64,000 nt of DNA from a bacterium (GTDB lineage Bacteria > Cyanobacteriota > Vampirovibrionia > Vampirovibrionales > Vampirovibrionaceae), in NCBI GenBank assembly GCA_030429585.1, contig JAUIEU010000001.1, positions 801,994 to 865,993 of the forward strand. The letters are read 5' to 3'. Under the pieces are notes generated by a model. It searched no databases and had not been told where the DNA came from. It saw only the letters and a list, made by a program, of their open reading frames with translations. Position numbers and translations under genes: made by a program. Shown here piece by piece: positions 1 through 8,891 of the stretch. Positions within the stretch are counted from its first letter, which is position 1; every line of letters starts with the position of its first letter.

Positions 1-173
1 ATTTCAATAGGAACAAGGGTTTTACAAAGATAAAAAACGGATATTCCTATTATACAAAGACATAGCGACATTTAAAGCCAATATAGCAATGAATAGACAC
101 AATTTGAAACGTTTCAATCCTGAAACACCAAGACAGAGACGCCCCAAAGAGAACAGAGAACGAGGAAACCCCC

Positions 174-371
174 ATGTTATTGCGCCTGCGGATATCCGAA
201 TTGAGCCAACACCTCCGCGGTTGGACAATGAAAGAACTAAGCGAGCACCTGATGGTAGACCACCAAACCGTGATGTATTGGAACCAAGGCCGCAGTTACC
301 CCCGCCTACCCATGATGATAAAAGTATGCCACTTACTGGGTTGCAACCTAGATGAGCTGATTGATGATTGA
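174..371 (+). CDS. Small XRE-family helix-turn-helix regulator
   Basis: This is a 65-residue protein that is essentially one Cro/CI-type helix-turn-helix domain. The segment around residues 19-45 (WTMKELSEHLMVDHQTV, then W and P) matches the XRE pattern of helix 2, turn and recognition helix, and the C-terminus GCNLDELID is the usual end of such domains. An upstream GAGGA at 162-166 sits at good distance from the ATG. Proteins of this size normally bind operator DNA as dimers, so it is probably a transcription factor, but its target is unknown. It is convergent with the mpg gene. Confidence 0.7.
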   Translation: MLLRLRISELSQHLRGWTMKELSEHLMVDHQTVMYWNQGRSYPRLPMMIKVCHLLGCNLDELIDD

Positions 372-398
372 TCCAAGCAGGCCAACAGCGCAAACGCC

Positions 399-986
399 TT
401 ACTTTTTTAAGTAGCGTGTATCTATCCAGCGCCAGGGGTAATCTTTGGCGTGTTGTATACCAATGCGCGGCGTGGTGTTTATATGCTCTTCCTCGGTTGG
501 CCCCTGTACCGATGTTGCCAAGTACAGCCCAGCATCCTGCTTGGTTAACATAACGCCGTTATGCTGGGCGGTAGTAATGCCTACATCTCGGCATAAACGC
601 CCAGGGCCAATCAAATTAGTACCCACAAAGGGCCCGTCTGAGTTGGTATCCACCACACCCCTAAATAACACGGCCCCGGCGGTGCCTTTAGGCTCTGTAA
701 TCACATTCAAACAATGGTACATGCCATAAATCAAGTACACATAGCCGGTGCCCGGCGCGCCAAATAAGTTAAGCGCCCGCTTGGGAGCTGTTTTGGCCGT
801 ATACCCATTAGCATGGCAGGCAGGGTCGTTATTGGTGTAGGCCTCTACCTCTACAATGGTTAATGGCGTTAGCCCGTACTGTGGGTGATTAACCACCAAG
901 TACTGCCCCATTAATTCGCGGGCAACCGCTAAGGTATCTCGCTTAAAAAAGCTTACTGGTAGGGGTTTAGGCAGATGTTTTTTCAA
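399..986 (-). CDS. mpg: DNA-3-methyladenine glycosylase (AAG/MPG family)
   Basis: A 195-residue protein of the AAG/MPG family, which excises alkylated and deaminated purines in base-excision repair. The segment EVEAY near residues 46-50 carries the catalytic Glu (by alignment with human AAG Glu125) and the neighbouring Tyr. YVYLIYGMYHCLNV around residue 85-100 is the conserved core strand. Length is normal for bacterial members. The start overlaps the end of rlmN by 20 bases, so the two are probably translationally coupled at the end of the proC-rocD-purK-rlmN run. Confidence 0.93.
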   Translation of the reverse strand: MKKHLPKPLPVSFFKRDTLAVARELMGQYLVVNHPQYGLTPLTIVEVEAYTNNDPACHANGYTAKTAPKRALNLFGAPGTGYVYLIYGMYHCLNVITEPKGTAGAVLFRGVVDTNSDGPFVGTNLIGPGRLCRDVGITTAQHNGVMLTKQDAGLYLATSVQGPTEEEHINTTPRIGIQHAKDYPWRWIDTRYLKK

Positions 987-2076
987 TATACTGATTCGCT
1001 AGCTGCCCACACGCCGCCGCAATATCCGAGCCACGTTCGACACGAACGGTTACCTTTTTGCCGCTGGCCATCACCGTCTCCATAAAGCGCATAATCGTAT
1101 TATTGCTCGGGCGCTCAAACCCGTAGCTATCGCCAATAGGGTTATACGGAATAAGATTAATGTTTACCTTAACCCCGCGAAGTAACTCTGCCAGTTTTTC
1201 GGCGTGCCACTGGCTATCGTTAATGCCTTTTAGCATCACGTATTCTATAGTTACGCGGCGGCCCGTCGTGCCAATATAATCTTTAATGGAACGCATTAGC
1301 TCGGCTACGGGGTATTTTGTATTAATGGGCATAATTTTATTGCGTGTTTCGTCATCCGGCGCATGGAGCGAAACAGCTAATACCAGCTGCATACCCTCTT
1401 TCGCCAAGGCATCGATTTTGGGCACAATACCGCTAGTGGATAAAGTTATATGGCGAATGCCCACTTCGGCAGCCGTGTTTAGCAAACGGATGGCCGCAAT
1501 CACATTATCGTAATTTAACATAGGCTCGCCTTGGCCCATCATCACAATATTGCGGATATCTTTACCCGCATCGGCCTGCACCGCTAAATACTGATCCGTA
1601 ATATCTGCAACCGTTAGGTTTTGTTTAAACCCCAATTTACCGGTGGCGCAAAACTTACAATCTACCGCGCAACCTACTTGGCTACTGATACAAATGCTAT
1701 AGGTATCGCGGTCTTCAAAATACATCAACACGCTTTCGATGGTTTGGCCGGTGGGGGTTTTAAACAGATATTTTCGGGTGCCATCTGCGCTAACTTGGCG
1801 CTCTACCATGGTTAGGGGGCCTACCGTAAAATTATCGGCCAGTTTTTGGCGGAAAGGCTTGGCCAAATCCGTCATATCTTCAAATTTTCTGGCGGATTTT
1901 ACATACAACCACTGAAATAGCTGCTTGGCGCGGAAGGGCTTTTCGCCTAAATCTGCCATTAACGCCGTTAATTCTTCTAAGTTTTTACCGATTAACGCAG
2001 GCTTGGTAACCGTCTCTACCGCAGCTGGTACAGGGCTAGTGATAGGTGTTTCAGATGATGGGGGCGCGCAAGACAT
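967..2076 (-). CDS. rlmN: 23S rRNA A2503 / tRNA A37 C2-methyltransferase (radical SAM)
   Basis: A 369-residue radical-SAM enzyme that methylates C2 of A2503 in 23S rRNA, and A37 in some tRNAs. The CX3CX2C cluster for the 4Fe-4S centre is Cys136, Cys140 and Cys143 in GCAVDCKFC. The C-terminal RGSDIAAACGQL carries the Cys that forms the protein-RNA intermediate in RlmN. Compared with E. coli it has a Pro/Thr-rich N-terminal extension of about 25 residues. It overlaps mpg downstream and follows the MetAP-like gene after about 90 bases. Confidence 0.96.
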   Translation of the reverse strand: MSCAPPSSETPITSPVPAAVETVTKPALIGKNLEELTALMADLGEKPFRAKQLFQWLYVKSARKFEDMTDLAKPFRQKLADNFTVGPLTMVERQVSADGTRKYLFKTPTGQTIESVLMYFEDRDTYSICISSQVGCAVDCKFCATGKLGFKQNLTVADITDQYLAVQADAGKDIRNIVMMGQGEPMLNYDNVIAAIRLLNTAAEVGIRHITLSTSGIVPKIDALAKEGMQLVLAVSLHAPDDETRNKIMPINTKYPVAELMRSIKDYIGTTGRRVTIEYVMLKGINDSQWHAEKLAELLRGVKVNINLIPYNPIGDSYGFERPSNNTIMRFMETVMASGKKVTVRVERGSDIAAACGQLANQYIEKTSA

Positions 2077-2168
2077 TATTCATTCCAAACATTAATTAAG
2101 CAGAAGTAGCAAGATACCATAAGCATCACTACAGTTATAACGCCCCGCATGGCCACAAATTGCGGTTA

Positions 2169-2969
2169 CTACTGAGCAGCAGAGAGCACCTCTAACACGC
2201 CATCGTCGTTTACCCAGCAGGTATCTGCCCAATGGGTGGCAATGCCTGGGCTTGTTAGCACCATCGTCCAACTATCGTCGGCAATCTCGGTGGTGGCAGC
2301 GGCATCCGGGGTATCCATAATGGCGAACATGGGCATGGGTACTATCGCCATACCGTGTACTAGGTTTAGCGAATCTAAATAGGCCTGTTCCGCTTCTTCT
2401 GGAGTATTGGTTAAGGCCATATCTTGCTGATGCTGCTTACCAATGCCGTGGCCCCCCGTGTCATCAATAGGTACCACGCCAGCCTGCGCGGCAATGCTAT
2501 TAATCCGCACGCTTAATTCGCCAGCTACACTTGGTTTAAAATCGCCGGCCTGTAGCTCATCAAACAACTGCCGGCTGGCCTTAATAAGGTTAGCTTGCTG
2601 CGGGCTAGGATTGTTACCCACCACCACCGTGCGGGCTGCCTTGCCGTGGATGCCGCGAATATTGGTCGCAATGGCCACACTCACCATATCGCCAGTAGCA
2701 AACACATGGTCTGCTGTAGGCAGGCCATTAACCACATCGGCATTAATACTAACGCAACACGCATGGCCAAAGCGTTTACCGCCATCTTCAAAACTTTTAA
2801 AAGGAGCCGTCGATCGATTTTGTGCTAATAGCTGATTAGCCAGTTCTTCTAATTCTGCTGCATTGCCACCGGGTTGGATAGCTTGAATTAACGCATCGGT
2901 AATGGCACCTGCGGCTTGGGCGGCCTTACGCAGCAATTTAACATCTGCTGGGCGAGTAATGGGAGGCAT
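2169..2969 (-). CDS. Methionine-aminopeptidase-fold protein lacking the metal ligands
   Basis: A 266-residue protein with the M24 (pita-bread) fold of type I methionine aminopeptidase along its whole length: SINADVVNGLP, GDMVSVAI, GIHGK, GGHGIG and the C-terminal WVNDDG align with E. coli Map. Four of the five metal ligands are replaced: Asp97 by Ala99, Asp108 by Lys110, Glu204 by Val210 and Glu235 by Ala248. Only the His of GGHGIG (His174) remains, and the substrate-binding His79 is Asn81. I checked the codons for Ala99, Lys110 and Val210 on the minus strand. It should not be an active metallopeptidase. Non-catalytic M24 proteins such as eukaryotic Ebp1 act as binding proteins, so a ribosome or protein-binding role is possible but unproven. 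The gene starts 3 bases after the purK stop, so the two are co-transcribed. Confidence 0.85.
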   Translation of the reverse strand: MPPITRPADVKLLRKAAQAAGAITDALIQAIQPGGNAAELEELANQLLAQNRSTAPFKSFEDGGKRFGHACCVSINADVVNGLPTADHVFATGDMVSVAIATNIRGIHGKAARTVVVGNNPSPQQANLIKASRQLFDELQAGDFKPSVAGELSVRINSIAAQAGVVPIDDTGGHGIGKQHQQDMALTNTPEEAEQAYLDSLNLVHGMAIVPMPMFAIMDTPDAAATTEIADDSWTMVLTSPGIATHWADTCWVNDDGVLEVLSAAQ

Positions 2970-2971
2970 GG

Positions 2972-4186
2972 TTAAACAGATTCCTGTAAATGTGCCGACT
3001 TAGACAGCGCTCGTTGTAGGGCCTGCAAACTATCTATCCCTTGTTGGGCAGATTGCTTACCACTAACCCAATTAATATGCCCCATTTTTCGGCCTTTACG
3101 CGCCTCGGTCTTTCCGTACAAATGCAATGTAGCCTCTTTTAATAACTGTACCTTAGTCCAGTCCGGTTCGGCGGGGGTATCGCTACCGGGGGCAAACCAC
3201 ATATCGCCCATAATATTCATCATCACGCCCACGACATACGGTGGCACCACCTCTGCGTGAGGAAAGTCGTTTAGCAGCAGCGCCTGCATATGGCGGTCAA
3301 ATTGGCTATGGCCGTTTAAGTCTTGGGTAATATGGCCGCTGTTGTGGGGGCGCGGCGCAATTTCATTCACCACTAGCGGGGTAGCTTCGTCGCCAGTTAC
3401 AAACATTTCTATGCATACCAACCCCACTACCGCCAAACCTTGGGCAACCGTTTTACCCATCGCTAATGCTTGTTGCTTAATGTTTGGCGCCAAACCACTA
3501 GCCGGGTACACCGTGGTATGCAATACGGCATTGTCGTGGGTGTTTTCAAATGGGCCCAAGGTGGCCATATGGCCGTGTTTATTACGGGCCACAATAACGC
3601 TGCATTCGGCAGTAAAATTTAGTTTTTTTTCCAACACCCAACCGCTAGGGTTGGCATAGGTTTGTTGGCACTCGTCTAACATTGCCTCGGCTTGGGCAAG
3701 GGTTAAGGGCCCATCAATCGCCCACTGGCCTTTGCCATCGTAGCCCAGTTGGGCGGTTTTTAAGATGGCCGGCGTGCCTAATTTTTGTAAACCCTCTAGC
3801 AATGTTTGTGGATTTTTAACAACCGAAAAGGGCGTAACCGGCACGCCAAGCTTGGCAATGGTAGATTTTTCGATACCTCTATCTTGAGACACGCCCAACA
3901 CGCTAGGGCTAGGGTGAACGGGCACCAAGCGGGCAATGGTTTCTAGCGTGGGCACCGGGATATTTTCAAACTCTAGCGTCACCATATCCACCCGCTGGGC
4001 AAAACTGGCTAGCGCGGCGGCATCGGTAAACTTGGCCACCGTGGTTTGGTCGGCCACTTGGCTGGCCGGGCTATGTTGTTCTGGCGTGTACACGTGCACG
4101 TGCCAACCCAAGGTATGGGCAGCAGGCACTAGCATTTGCGCTAGTTGCCCGCCGCCTAAAATACCGAGTGTTTTTTTTGCCGTCAT
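2972..4186 (-). CDS. purK: N5-carboxyaminoimidazole ribonucleotide synthase
   Basis: A 404-residue ATP-grasp enzyme of de novo purine synthesis that carboxylates AIR using ATP and bicarbonate. The N-terminal LGILGGGQLAQML is the classic PurK opening, and the EIAPRPHNSGHIT segment holds the conserved ligand residues of the ATP-grasp site. Length is normal. PurE, its usual partner, is not in this window. It lies directly between rocD (gap about 16 bases) and the MetAP-like gene. Confidence 0.96.
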   Translation of the reverse strand: MTAKKTLGILGGGQLAQMLVPAAHTLGWHVHVYTPEQHSPASQVADQTTVAKFTDAAALASFAQRVDMVTLEFENIPVPTLETIARLVPVHPSPSVLGVSQDRGIEKSTIAKLGVPVTPFSVVKNPQTLLEGLQKLGTPAILKTAQLGYDGKGQWAIDGPLTLAQAEAMLDECQQTYANPSGWVLEKKLNFTAECSVIVARNKHGHMATLGPFENTHDNAVLHTTVYPASGLAPNIKQQALAMGKTVAQGLAVVGLVCIEMFVTGDEATPLVVNEIAPRPHNSGHITQDLNGHSQFDRHMQALLLNDFPHAEVVPPYVVGVMMNIMGDMWFAPGSDTPAEPDWTKVQLLKEATLHLYGKTEARKGRKMGHINWVSGKQSAQQGIDSLQALQRALSKSAHLQESV

Positions 4187-4202
4187 GGTACAAGGTACCT
4201 AG

Positions 4203-5417
4203 TTATTGACCCAGTACTTTGTGCAGTTTTTCCAGAGCCCATTCTAAATCGGCTTGGGTAACAACCAATGGTGGCGTTAGGCGAATAACCGTATCGTGGG
4301 TTTCTTTGCACAACAGGCCTTCTGCCTTTAGGGCTTCGCAGTAATGACGAACTTTTTCGTTCATCTCAATACCAATCATTAGCCCACGGCCACGAATTTC
4401 TACGATGTTAGGGTTTTTAATGGTTTTCAATTGTTCTACAAACCAGGGGCCCAACTTGGCAGAATTTTCAATTAAGCCTTCGTCGGTCAGAACCTCTAAG
4501 GCGGCTTTAGCCACAGCGCAACCCAGTGGGTTACCACCAAAGGTACTGCCGTGGGTGCCGGGGTTAAACACGCCTAACAATTCTTTGCTGGCCAGTACGG
4601 CACTAACGGGGTAGAACCCACCACTTAGGGCCTTACCAATAATAACCGCGTCTGGCTTAAGGGTATCGCCACAATCTAGCTGGTAAGCAAACAGGCTACC
4701 GGCACGGCCTAAGCCACACTGAATTTCATCCGCAATGCTTAGCACGTTGTGCTCTTTGCATAGCTCGATGGCTTGTTTTACGTAGCCAGCAGGTGGAATA
4801 TTAATGCCCGCTTCGCCTTGGATAGGTTCGAACATAAAGGCACAGGTGTTAGGGGTAATGGCCGCTTTTAGGGCCTCAATATCGCCCAATGGCACTACTT
4901 TAAAGCCAGGGGTGAAAGGGCCAAAGCCATCTTTGTAATCATCTTCGGTGCTAAAACCAACAATGGTGGTGGTACGCCCGTGGAAGTTATCCACACACAC
5001 AATAATTTCGGCTTGGTTAGCCGGAATATTTTTTACGGTGTAACCCCAACGACGGGCCATTTTAATGGCGCTTTCTACCGCTTCGGCACCACTGTTCATC
5101 GGCAGGGCCTGCTCGTAGCCTGTCATTTTATTTAAGGTTTCGTAGAACAGAGGTAGTTGATCGTTACGGAAAGCGCGCGAGGTTAAGGTAACCTTGTGGG
5201 CTTGATCTAGCATGGTTTTAAGAATTTTTGGGTGGCAGTGGCCTTGGTTAACAGCGCTATAGGCACTTAGGCAATCCATAAATTTATTGCCATCAACATC
5301 CCACACCCATGGGCCTTCGGCGCGTTCGATAATAATATCTAGCGGCTTGTAGTTGTTAGCGCCAAACTTTTTTTCAAGGTCAATAAGGTGGTCGGCAGTG
5401 GTCGCAGTGGGTGTCAT
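4203..5417 (-). CDS. rocD: Ornithine--oxo-acid aminotransferase
   Basis: A 404-residue class III PLP aminotransferase. Near-identical motifs to ornithine aminotransferases are visible: [21 protein letters not shown], the Asp of IADEIQ that binds the PLP ring nitrogen, and the PLP lysine in IIGKALSGG. It moves the delta-amino group of ornithine to 2-oxoglutarate, giving glutamate semialdehyde, which cyclises to pyrroline-5-carboxylate. The start chosen is the ATG at 5417, preceded by an AGGAG; the frame is open about 90 bases further upstream but without a comparable site. The adjacent proC reduces the product to proline. Confidence 0.93.
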   Translation of the reverse strand: MTPTATTADHLIDLEKKFGANNYKPLDIIIERAEGPWVWDVDGNKFMDCLSAYSAVNQGHCHPKILKTMLDQAHKVTLTSRAFRNDQLPLFYETLNKMTGYEQALPMNSGAEAVESAIKMARRWGYTVKNIPANQAEIIVCVDNFHGRTTTIVGFSTEDDYKDGFGPFTPGFKVVPLGDIEALKAAITPNTCAFMFEPIQGEAGINIPPAGYVKQAIELCKEHNVLSIADEIQCGLGRAGSLFAYQLDCGDTLKPDAVIIGKALSGGFYPVSAVLASKELLGVFNPGTHGSTFGGNPLGCAVAKAALEVLTDEGLIENSAKLGPWFVEQLKTIKNPNIVEIRGRGLMIGIEMNEKVRHYCEALKAEGLLCKETHDTVIRLTPPLVVTQADLEWALEKLHKVLGQ

Positions 5418-5513
5418 GGGGGCTCCTAGGGTCGATAAGTCATACAAATACAACCCCATCATACCGTGGATACGACTCAATTTCGAGCGAAGGCCCATTG
5501 AGGACAATAAGCG

Positions 5514-6365
5514 TTAGCCTAATGTTTTGGCCACGTTGGTGGCTTCTTCCACGGCGCGGGCCAACACACTGCGGATTTTGCCGTCTTCCAAAGTGAGCAA
5601 CCCGGCAATGGTACACCCGGCAGGCGTGGTTACATCATCTCGCAAGGCTGCAGGGTGGCGGCCACTGGCTTTTACCATACTGGCAGCCCCTAATACGGTT
5701 TGGGTCACAATTTGCATGGCCAAATCCCGTGGCAGGCCCACACGTACACCTCCATCGGCCAAGGCTTCCATCATTAAATACATATAGGCCGGGCCACTGC
5801 CGCACAGGCCGGTTACCGCGTCAAAATGCTGTTCACCTAGCTGAATACACTCGCCCACGCTATCAAACAAGGCCTGGGCCAGGGCAACATGAGCGTCTGT
5901 CGTTTGGTGCCCTGGGCTAATCACCGTCATGCCGCGGCCTACCACCGCTGGGGTATTCGGCATGGCACGGATAATAGGGACACTGTCTGCCACATGCTGG
6001 GCCAGCGTGGCAATGGTTTTACCCGCGGCAATACTAATAATCAGGGTATCATCCGGCAGCCCCGCATCTGCTAGCTGTTTCACCACTTTTTCTGCCTGGG
6101 CAGGCTTAACACACAGCAACACAACGCTGGTTTGGCTAACCGGCGCCTGGGCAATATCCGTAACCACCGGCACAGGGAAGCTATCCGACACCAACATGCT
6201 AGTACGCGTGGTTTTACACGCCGCCCACACACTTTGCCGCGGAATCTCTAGCCGAGTGAGCAATGCGCTTAGCAAAGTTTGGCCCATAACACCGGCCCCA
6301 ACCACCCCGATGTGGGTGTCATTGGCATAGAGTTTCTGCAAAATAGGGTTGTTATCAGGATTCAT
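5514..6365 (-). CDS. proC: Pyrroline-5-carboxylate reductase
   Basis: A 283-residue NAD(P)H enzyme making proline from pyrroline-5-carboxylate. The N-terminal Rossmann motif IGVVGAGVMGQ, the AMPNTPAVVG segment and the C-terminal signature with TTPAGCTI are all present. It heads the minus-strand run that continues into rocD, so ornithine-to-proline conversion is encoded by adjacent genes. The 222 bases upstream are shared with the divergent rpmG. Confidence 0.96.
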   Translation of the reverse strand: MNPDNNPILQKLYANDTHIGVVGAGVMGQTLLSALLTRLEIPRQSVWAACKTTRTSMLVSDSFPVPVVTDIAQAPVSQTSVVLLCVKPAQAEKVVKQLADAGLPDDTLIISIAAGKTIATLAQHVADSVPIIRAMPNTPAVVGRGMTVISPGHQTTDAHVALAQALFDSVGECIQLGEQHFDAVTGLCGSGPAYMYLMMEALADGGVRVGLPRDLAMQIVTQTVLGAASMVKASGRHPAALRDDVTTPAGCTIAGLLTLEDGKIRSVLARAVEEATNVAKTLG

Positions 6366-6410
6366 GGCAAAGGGGCTTTATAACAAGGTGTATATAACAA
6401 GGGGGAGCGC

Positions 6411-6438
6411 TTGCAGGGCGGGGCGTTTGTGCTACAGT
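6411..6438 (+). promoter_or_regulatory. Possible sigma70-type promoter for rpmG
   Basis: TTGCAG at 6411-6416 and TACAGT at 6433-6438 are spaced by 16 bases in the proC-rpmG divergent gap. This would leave a leader of about 145 bases, which includes a small TATTGG/CCAATA hairpin near 6500. The assignment rests only on resemblance. Confidence 0.25.
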
Positions 6439-6587
6439 TATGTGCTACTAAAGCGGCCTATCTGCTACGGGTTTGCTCCTATTGTACCCAATCCTTGGGT
6501 ATTGGCATCCCCCAATAAGGGCGTATTGGTAACCACCAACCAGTTTTACTTGCATTTACCTTAACAAAATTATGGAGACCATAACCC

Positions 6588-6755
6588 ATGGCTAAAAAAG
6601 GCAAAGGCGGCCAGCACACCCGGCTAAAAAGCACGGAAAGCGGCCACGAATACCACACGAAGAAAAATAAGCAAAAGCACCCCAATCGCTTAGAGCTTAA
6701 AAAGTACGACCCACTACTAAAAAAGCACGTGCTTTATAAAGAAGAGAAAAAATAA
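6588..6755 (+). CDS. rpmG: 50S ribosomal protein L33
   Basis: A short gene of 55 codons encoding a very basic protein with the L33 pattern TRLKSTESGHEYHTKKNK, then NRLELKKYDP and a Lys-rich C-terminus. L33 sits near the E site of the large ribosomal subunit. The zinc-binding CXXC pairs of some L33 proteins are absent, so this is a Cys-minus form. A GGAG at 6574-6577 precedes the ATG. It stands alone between proC and rsmH, unusual in that L33 is often next to secE or rpsR. Confidence 0.92.
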   Translation: MAKKGKGGQHTRLKSTESGHEYHTKKNKQKHPNRLELKKYDPLLKKHVLYKEEKK

Positions 6756-6795
6756 GCCTCAGCGCGAGTTCCCCTCTTTTTATACTCAATTTTTT

Positions 6796-6821
6796 AACGG
6801 CAGCCTTTACAGGCTGTCGTT
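6796..6821 (+). terminator. Hairpin between convergent rpmG and rsmH
   Basis: An 11-bp inverted repeat (AACGGCAGCCT with AGGCTGTCGTT, one G-U pair) with a 4-base loop lies between the rpmG stop and the rsmH stop. A T-run precedes rather than follows it on the plus strand, so it is a weak, possibly bidirectional terminator. Confidence 0.4.
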
Positions 6822-6835
6822 ATTAGTGTGTGGCC

Positions 6836-7801
6836 TTAATTTCTAGGCCCCCACTCAAACACACGCAACTTGGCACTCCGCGAGCGTGGGTTTTGAGCGA
6901 TTTCCTCATCGGTGGCCACCACTGGTTTTTTGGTAAGGATACGGCCCCACCCTTCCTGTTGCCAATGCTTATAGGCCCGCTTTACCATGCGGTCTTCCAA
7001 GGAGTGGAAGCTAATAATAGCCACCCTGGCCCCTGGTGCCAGCACCGTAGGCAAGGTGGTTAGCAGGGCATTCAGTTGGCCCAACTCATCGTTCACCACA
7101 ATACGCAAGGCTTGGAACACCCGTGTTGCTGGGTGAATACGCCACTGTTGCTGGCGGTTAGCCCCCTTGGCCACAACGCCTTTTACCAAGTCTGCCAACT
7201 GGGTGGTGGTGGTAATAGGGGTTAGCGCTCGCTGGGCCACAATGGCACGGGCAATAGGGCGGGCTTTTCGTTCTTCGCCATAGTCAAAAAACCACTGGGC
7301 CAGGGTCGCCTCGTCGGCATCGGCCATTAACTCCGCAGCCGTACTCCCTGTCGATGGGTTCATGCGCATATCCAAGGGGGCTGCCTGCTTAAAGCTAAAG
7401 CCACGGGCCCCCTCATCCAATTGCATGCTAGATACCCCAATATCCGCCAATAAGCCACCGGTAATTTGCCCAGCAGGCAAGGCACCCACGTGGGTAGCAA
7501 CATCGCCAAAGGCGCCATGGCAAAAGGCGACAGTGGGCGGGTCTGCCATCGCATCACTCTGCTGGCCGAGCCACTGGGCCGTTTTCTCCAATATGCCCTT
7601 GTCTTGGTCTATCCCCAGCAAGGTACCCGTAGCCGATAGCTGCTGGGCCATGGCCCAGCTATGGCCACCGGCTCCTAAAGTCGCATCCACATAGGTTAAA
7701 TGGGCCCGGGGGCCTGTTATCGCTAACGCATCCAACACGGCAGGCAACAATACCGGCACATGGCCACGATTTAAGGCGGTTTCATCAGTAGGGGTAGTCA
7801 T
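6836..7801 (-). CDS. rsmH: 16S rRNA m4C1402 N4-methyltransferase
   Basis: A 321-residue (or 325 with an ATG 12 bases upstream) SAM-dependent methyltransferase that modifies C1402 of 16S rRNA. GHVPVLLPAVLDAL at the start, DATLGAGGHS (SAM-binding), LLADIGVSSMQLDEGARGFSF and the C-terminal ISFHSLEDRMVKR with NPRSRSAKLRV are the family hallmarks. It is usually in the division and cell-wall cluster with ftsL and ftsI, but neither is adjacent here. I prefer the ATG at 7801 because AGGGG lies just upstream. Confidence 0.96.
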   Translation of the reverse strand: MTTPTDETALNRGHVPVLLPAVLDALAITGPRAHLTYVDATLGAGGHSWAMAQQLSATGTLLGIDQDKGILEKTAQWLGQQSDAMADPPTVAFCHGAFGDVATHVGALPAGQITGGLLADIGVSSMQLDEGARGFSFKQAAPLDMRMNPSTGSTAAELMADADEATLAQWFFDYGEERKARPIARAIVAQRALTPITTTTQLADLVKGVVAKGANRQQQWRIHPATRVFQALRIVVNDELGQLNALLTTLPTVLAPGARVAIISFHSLEDRMVKRAYKHWQQEGWGRILTKKPVVATDEEIAQNPRSRSAKLRVFEWGPRN

Positions 7802-7841
7802 CGCCCCTAGCATACCGTAAAGCCAACCACGTGAGAGGCCC

Positions 7842-8663
7842 TTAATTGTTAGGGGGTGGTTTACCTGCTGTTGGCTTAGGTTTAGCGACAGGTTTACTAG
7901 GCACCCGTATGTTTTGGGTGGCCATGTGGAATTTACCCATATGGGTCAAAATATCGTGATGCGTATCCAACACCACCTTTTTTTCCTTAGGCGGTGCCTT
8001 GGGTTTAGCCTTTTTCCCTGCGGGTGCTGAGGTTTTGCCCGCCAGTCTATCCAGCACACTATACAAGCTGATAGTGTGCTCCATCTTCAAATCTTGGGCA
8101 GCCAGGCGGTAATCAAACCCCACCGGCAGCTGATACAAGGTTTCGATGGTGGTTTTATCTCTGGCGCTTAAGGCCGTGACCCCAAACTGATGAGGCACGT
8201 ACATAATATCGCCCTGGCCATCGCTATGGCCTAGCAACCCTAACGCATGGCCAATTTCGTGCAAAATGGTGTGCTGCACTTCGCCCACATCGTTATACTG
8301 GGCATGCAGTACCCCATCGCTAATACCAATGCTAATTTCCGCGCTATAAATAATGGATTTATCATTCACCAAGTATTCGCAATGGCCCAACGAGCTTCGA
8401 TCCACCCGGCGCCAACTGAGATCAATATTAGAATCGTGGACATTATTAACCAACTGGTAACGAAAGCGCCCACCTGTGGCACCTACCCAGGCATCCAAAG
8501 ACTGTAGTACCATTTGCCTATACCCGCCAGATTCGCGCTGTTTAGACTGTTCGTACCAGGTAAATGGCGCCACATACACTTTTAAAGGCATGGCAGCGTC
8601 AGGCCAGCGCACGGTGCGGCCCTCTTTAAGGCAAGGTTCTAGGTATGTCCAATGGCGAGGCAT
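7842..8663 (-). CDS. Matrixin-like zinc metalloprotease (M10)
   Basis: A 273-residue protein with the metzincin signature HEIGHALGLLGHSD at about residues 135-148 (three zinc-binding residues and the catalytic Glu) followed by the Met-turn IMY near 153-155. The C-terminal 70 residues are Lys/Pro-rich and probably disordered. Matrixins cleave extracellular proteins and are normally exported, yet the ATG at 8663 gives PRHWTYLEPCLKEGR with no signal peptide, and a TTG two codons upstream adds none. It may therefore act in the cytoplasm or be exported by another route. Zinc-protease identity is firm; the substrate is unknown. Confidence 0.85.
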   Translation of the reverse strand: MPRHWTYLEPCLKEGRTVRWPDAAMPLKVYVAPFTWYEQSKQRESGGYRQMVLQSLDAWVGATGGRFRYQLVNNVHDSNIDLSWRRVDRSSLGHCEYLVNDKSIIYSAEISIGISDGVLHAQYNDVGEVQHTILHEIGHALGLLGHSDGQGDIMYVPHQFGVTALSARDKTTIETLYQLPVGFDYRLAAQDLKMEHTISLYSVLDRLAGKTSAPAGKKAKPKAPPKEKKVVLDTHHDILTHMGKFHMATQNIRVPSKPVAKPKPTAGKPPPNN

Positions 8664-8736
8664 AAGCAAATAATAGGGCTTGGTGGGGGCTCAACCGTAA
8701 GCTTAGTATCGGCAAGCTGGCCGCAAAATTCAATGG

Positions 8737-8799
8737 TAGTGGCGACAGGTTAGCCGGTTTGTTGGCCTACACCAAACAGACTACAGGGCATCGCCACTA
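8737..8799 (+). other. Inverted repeat upstream of the sensor kinase gene
   Basis: TAGTGGCGA at 8737-8745 pairs perfectly with TCGCCACTA at 8791-8799, enclosing a 45-base loop with a smaller GTTTG/CAAAC pair. It could be a folded leader for the kinase mRNA or a termination hairpin. It resembles no riboswitch I know. Confidence 0.3.
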
Positions 8800-8891
8800 G
8801 TCATAAAGCACCAGAAAAACCGTAGCCAGTCCTCGCTAGCTATTTGCTGACCAGCAATGCTAGGGTGAATAAGGATAGGAAGTGTATAGCA

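Noticed and set aside
4987-4995. Perfect TTATCCACA DnaA box
   Set aside because: Single copy inside the rocD coding region; no cluster.
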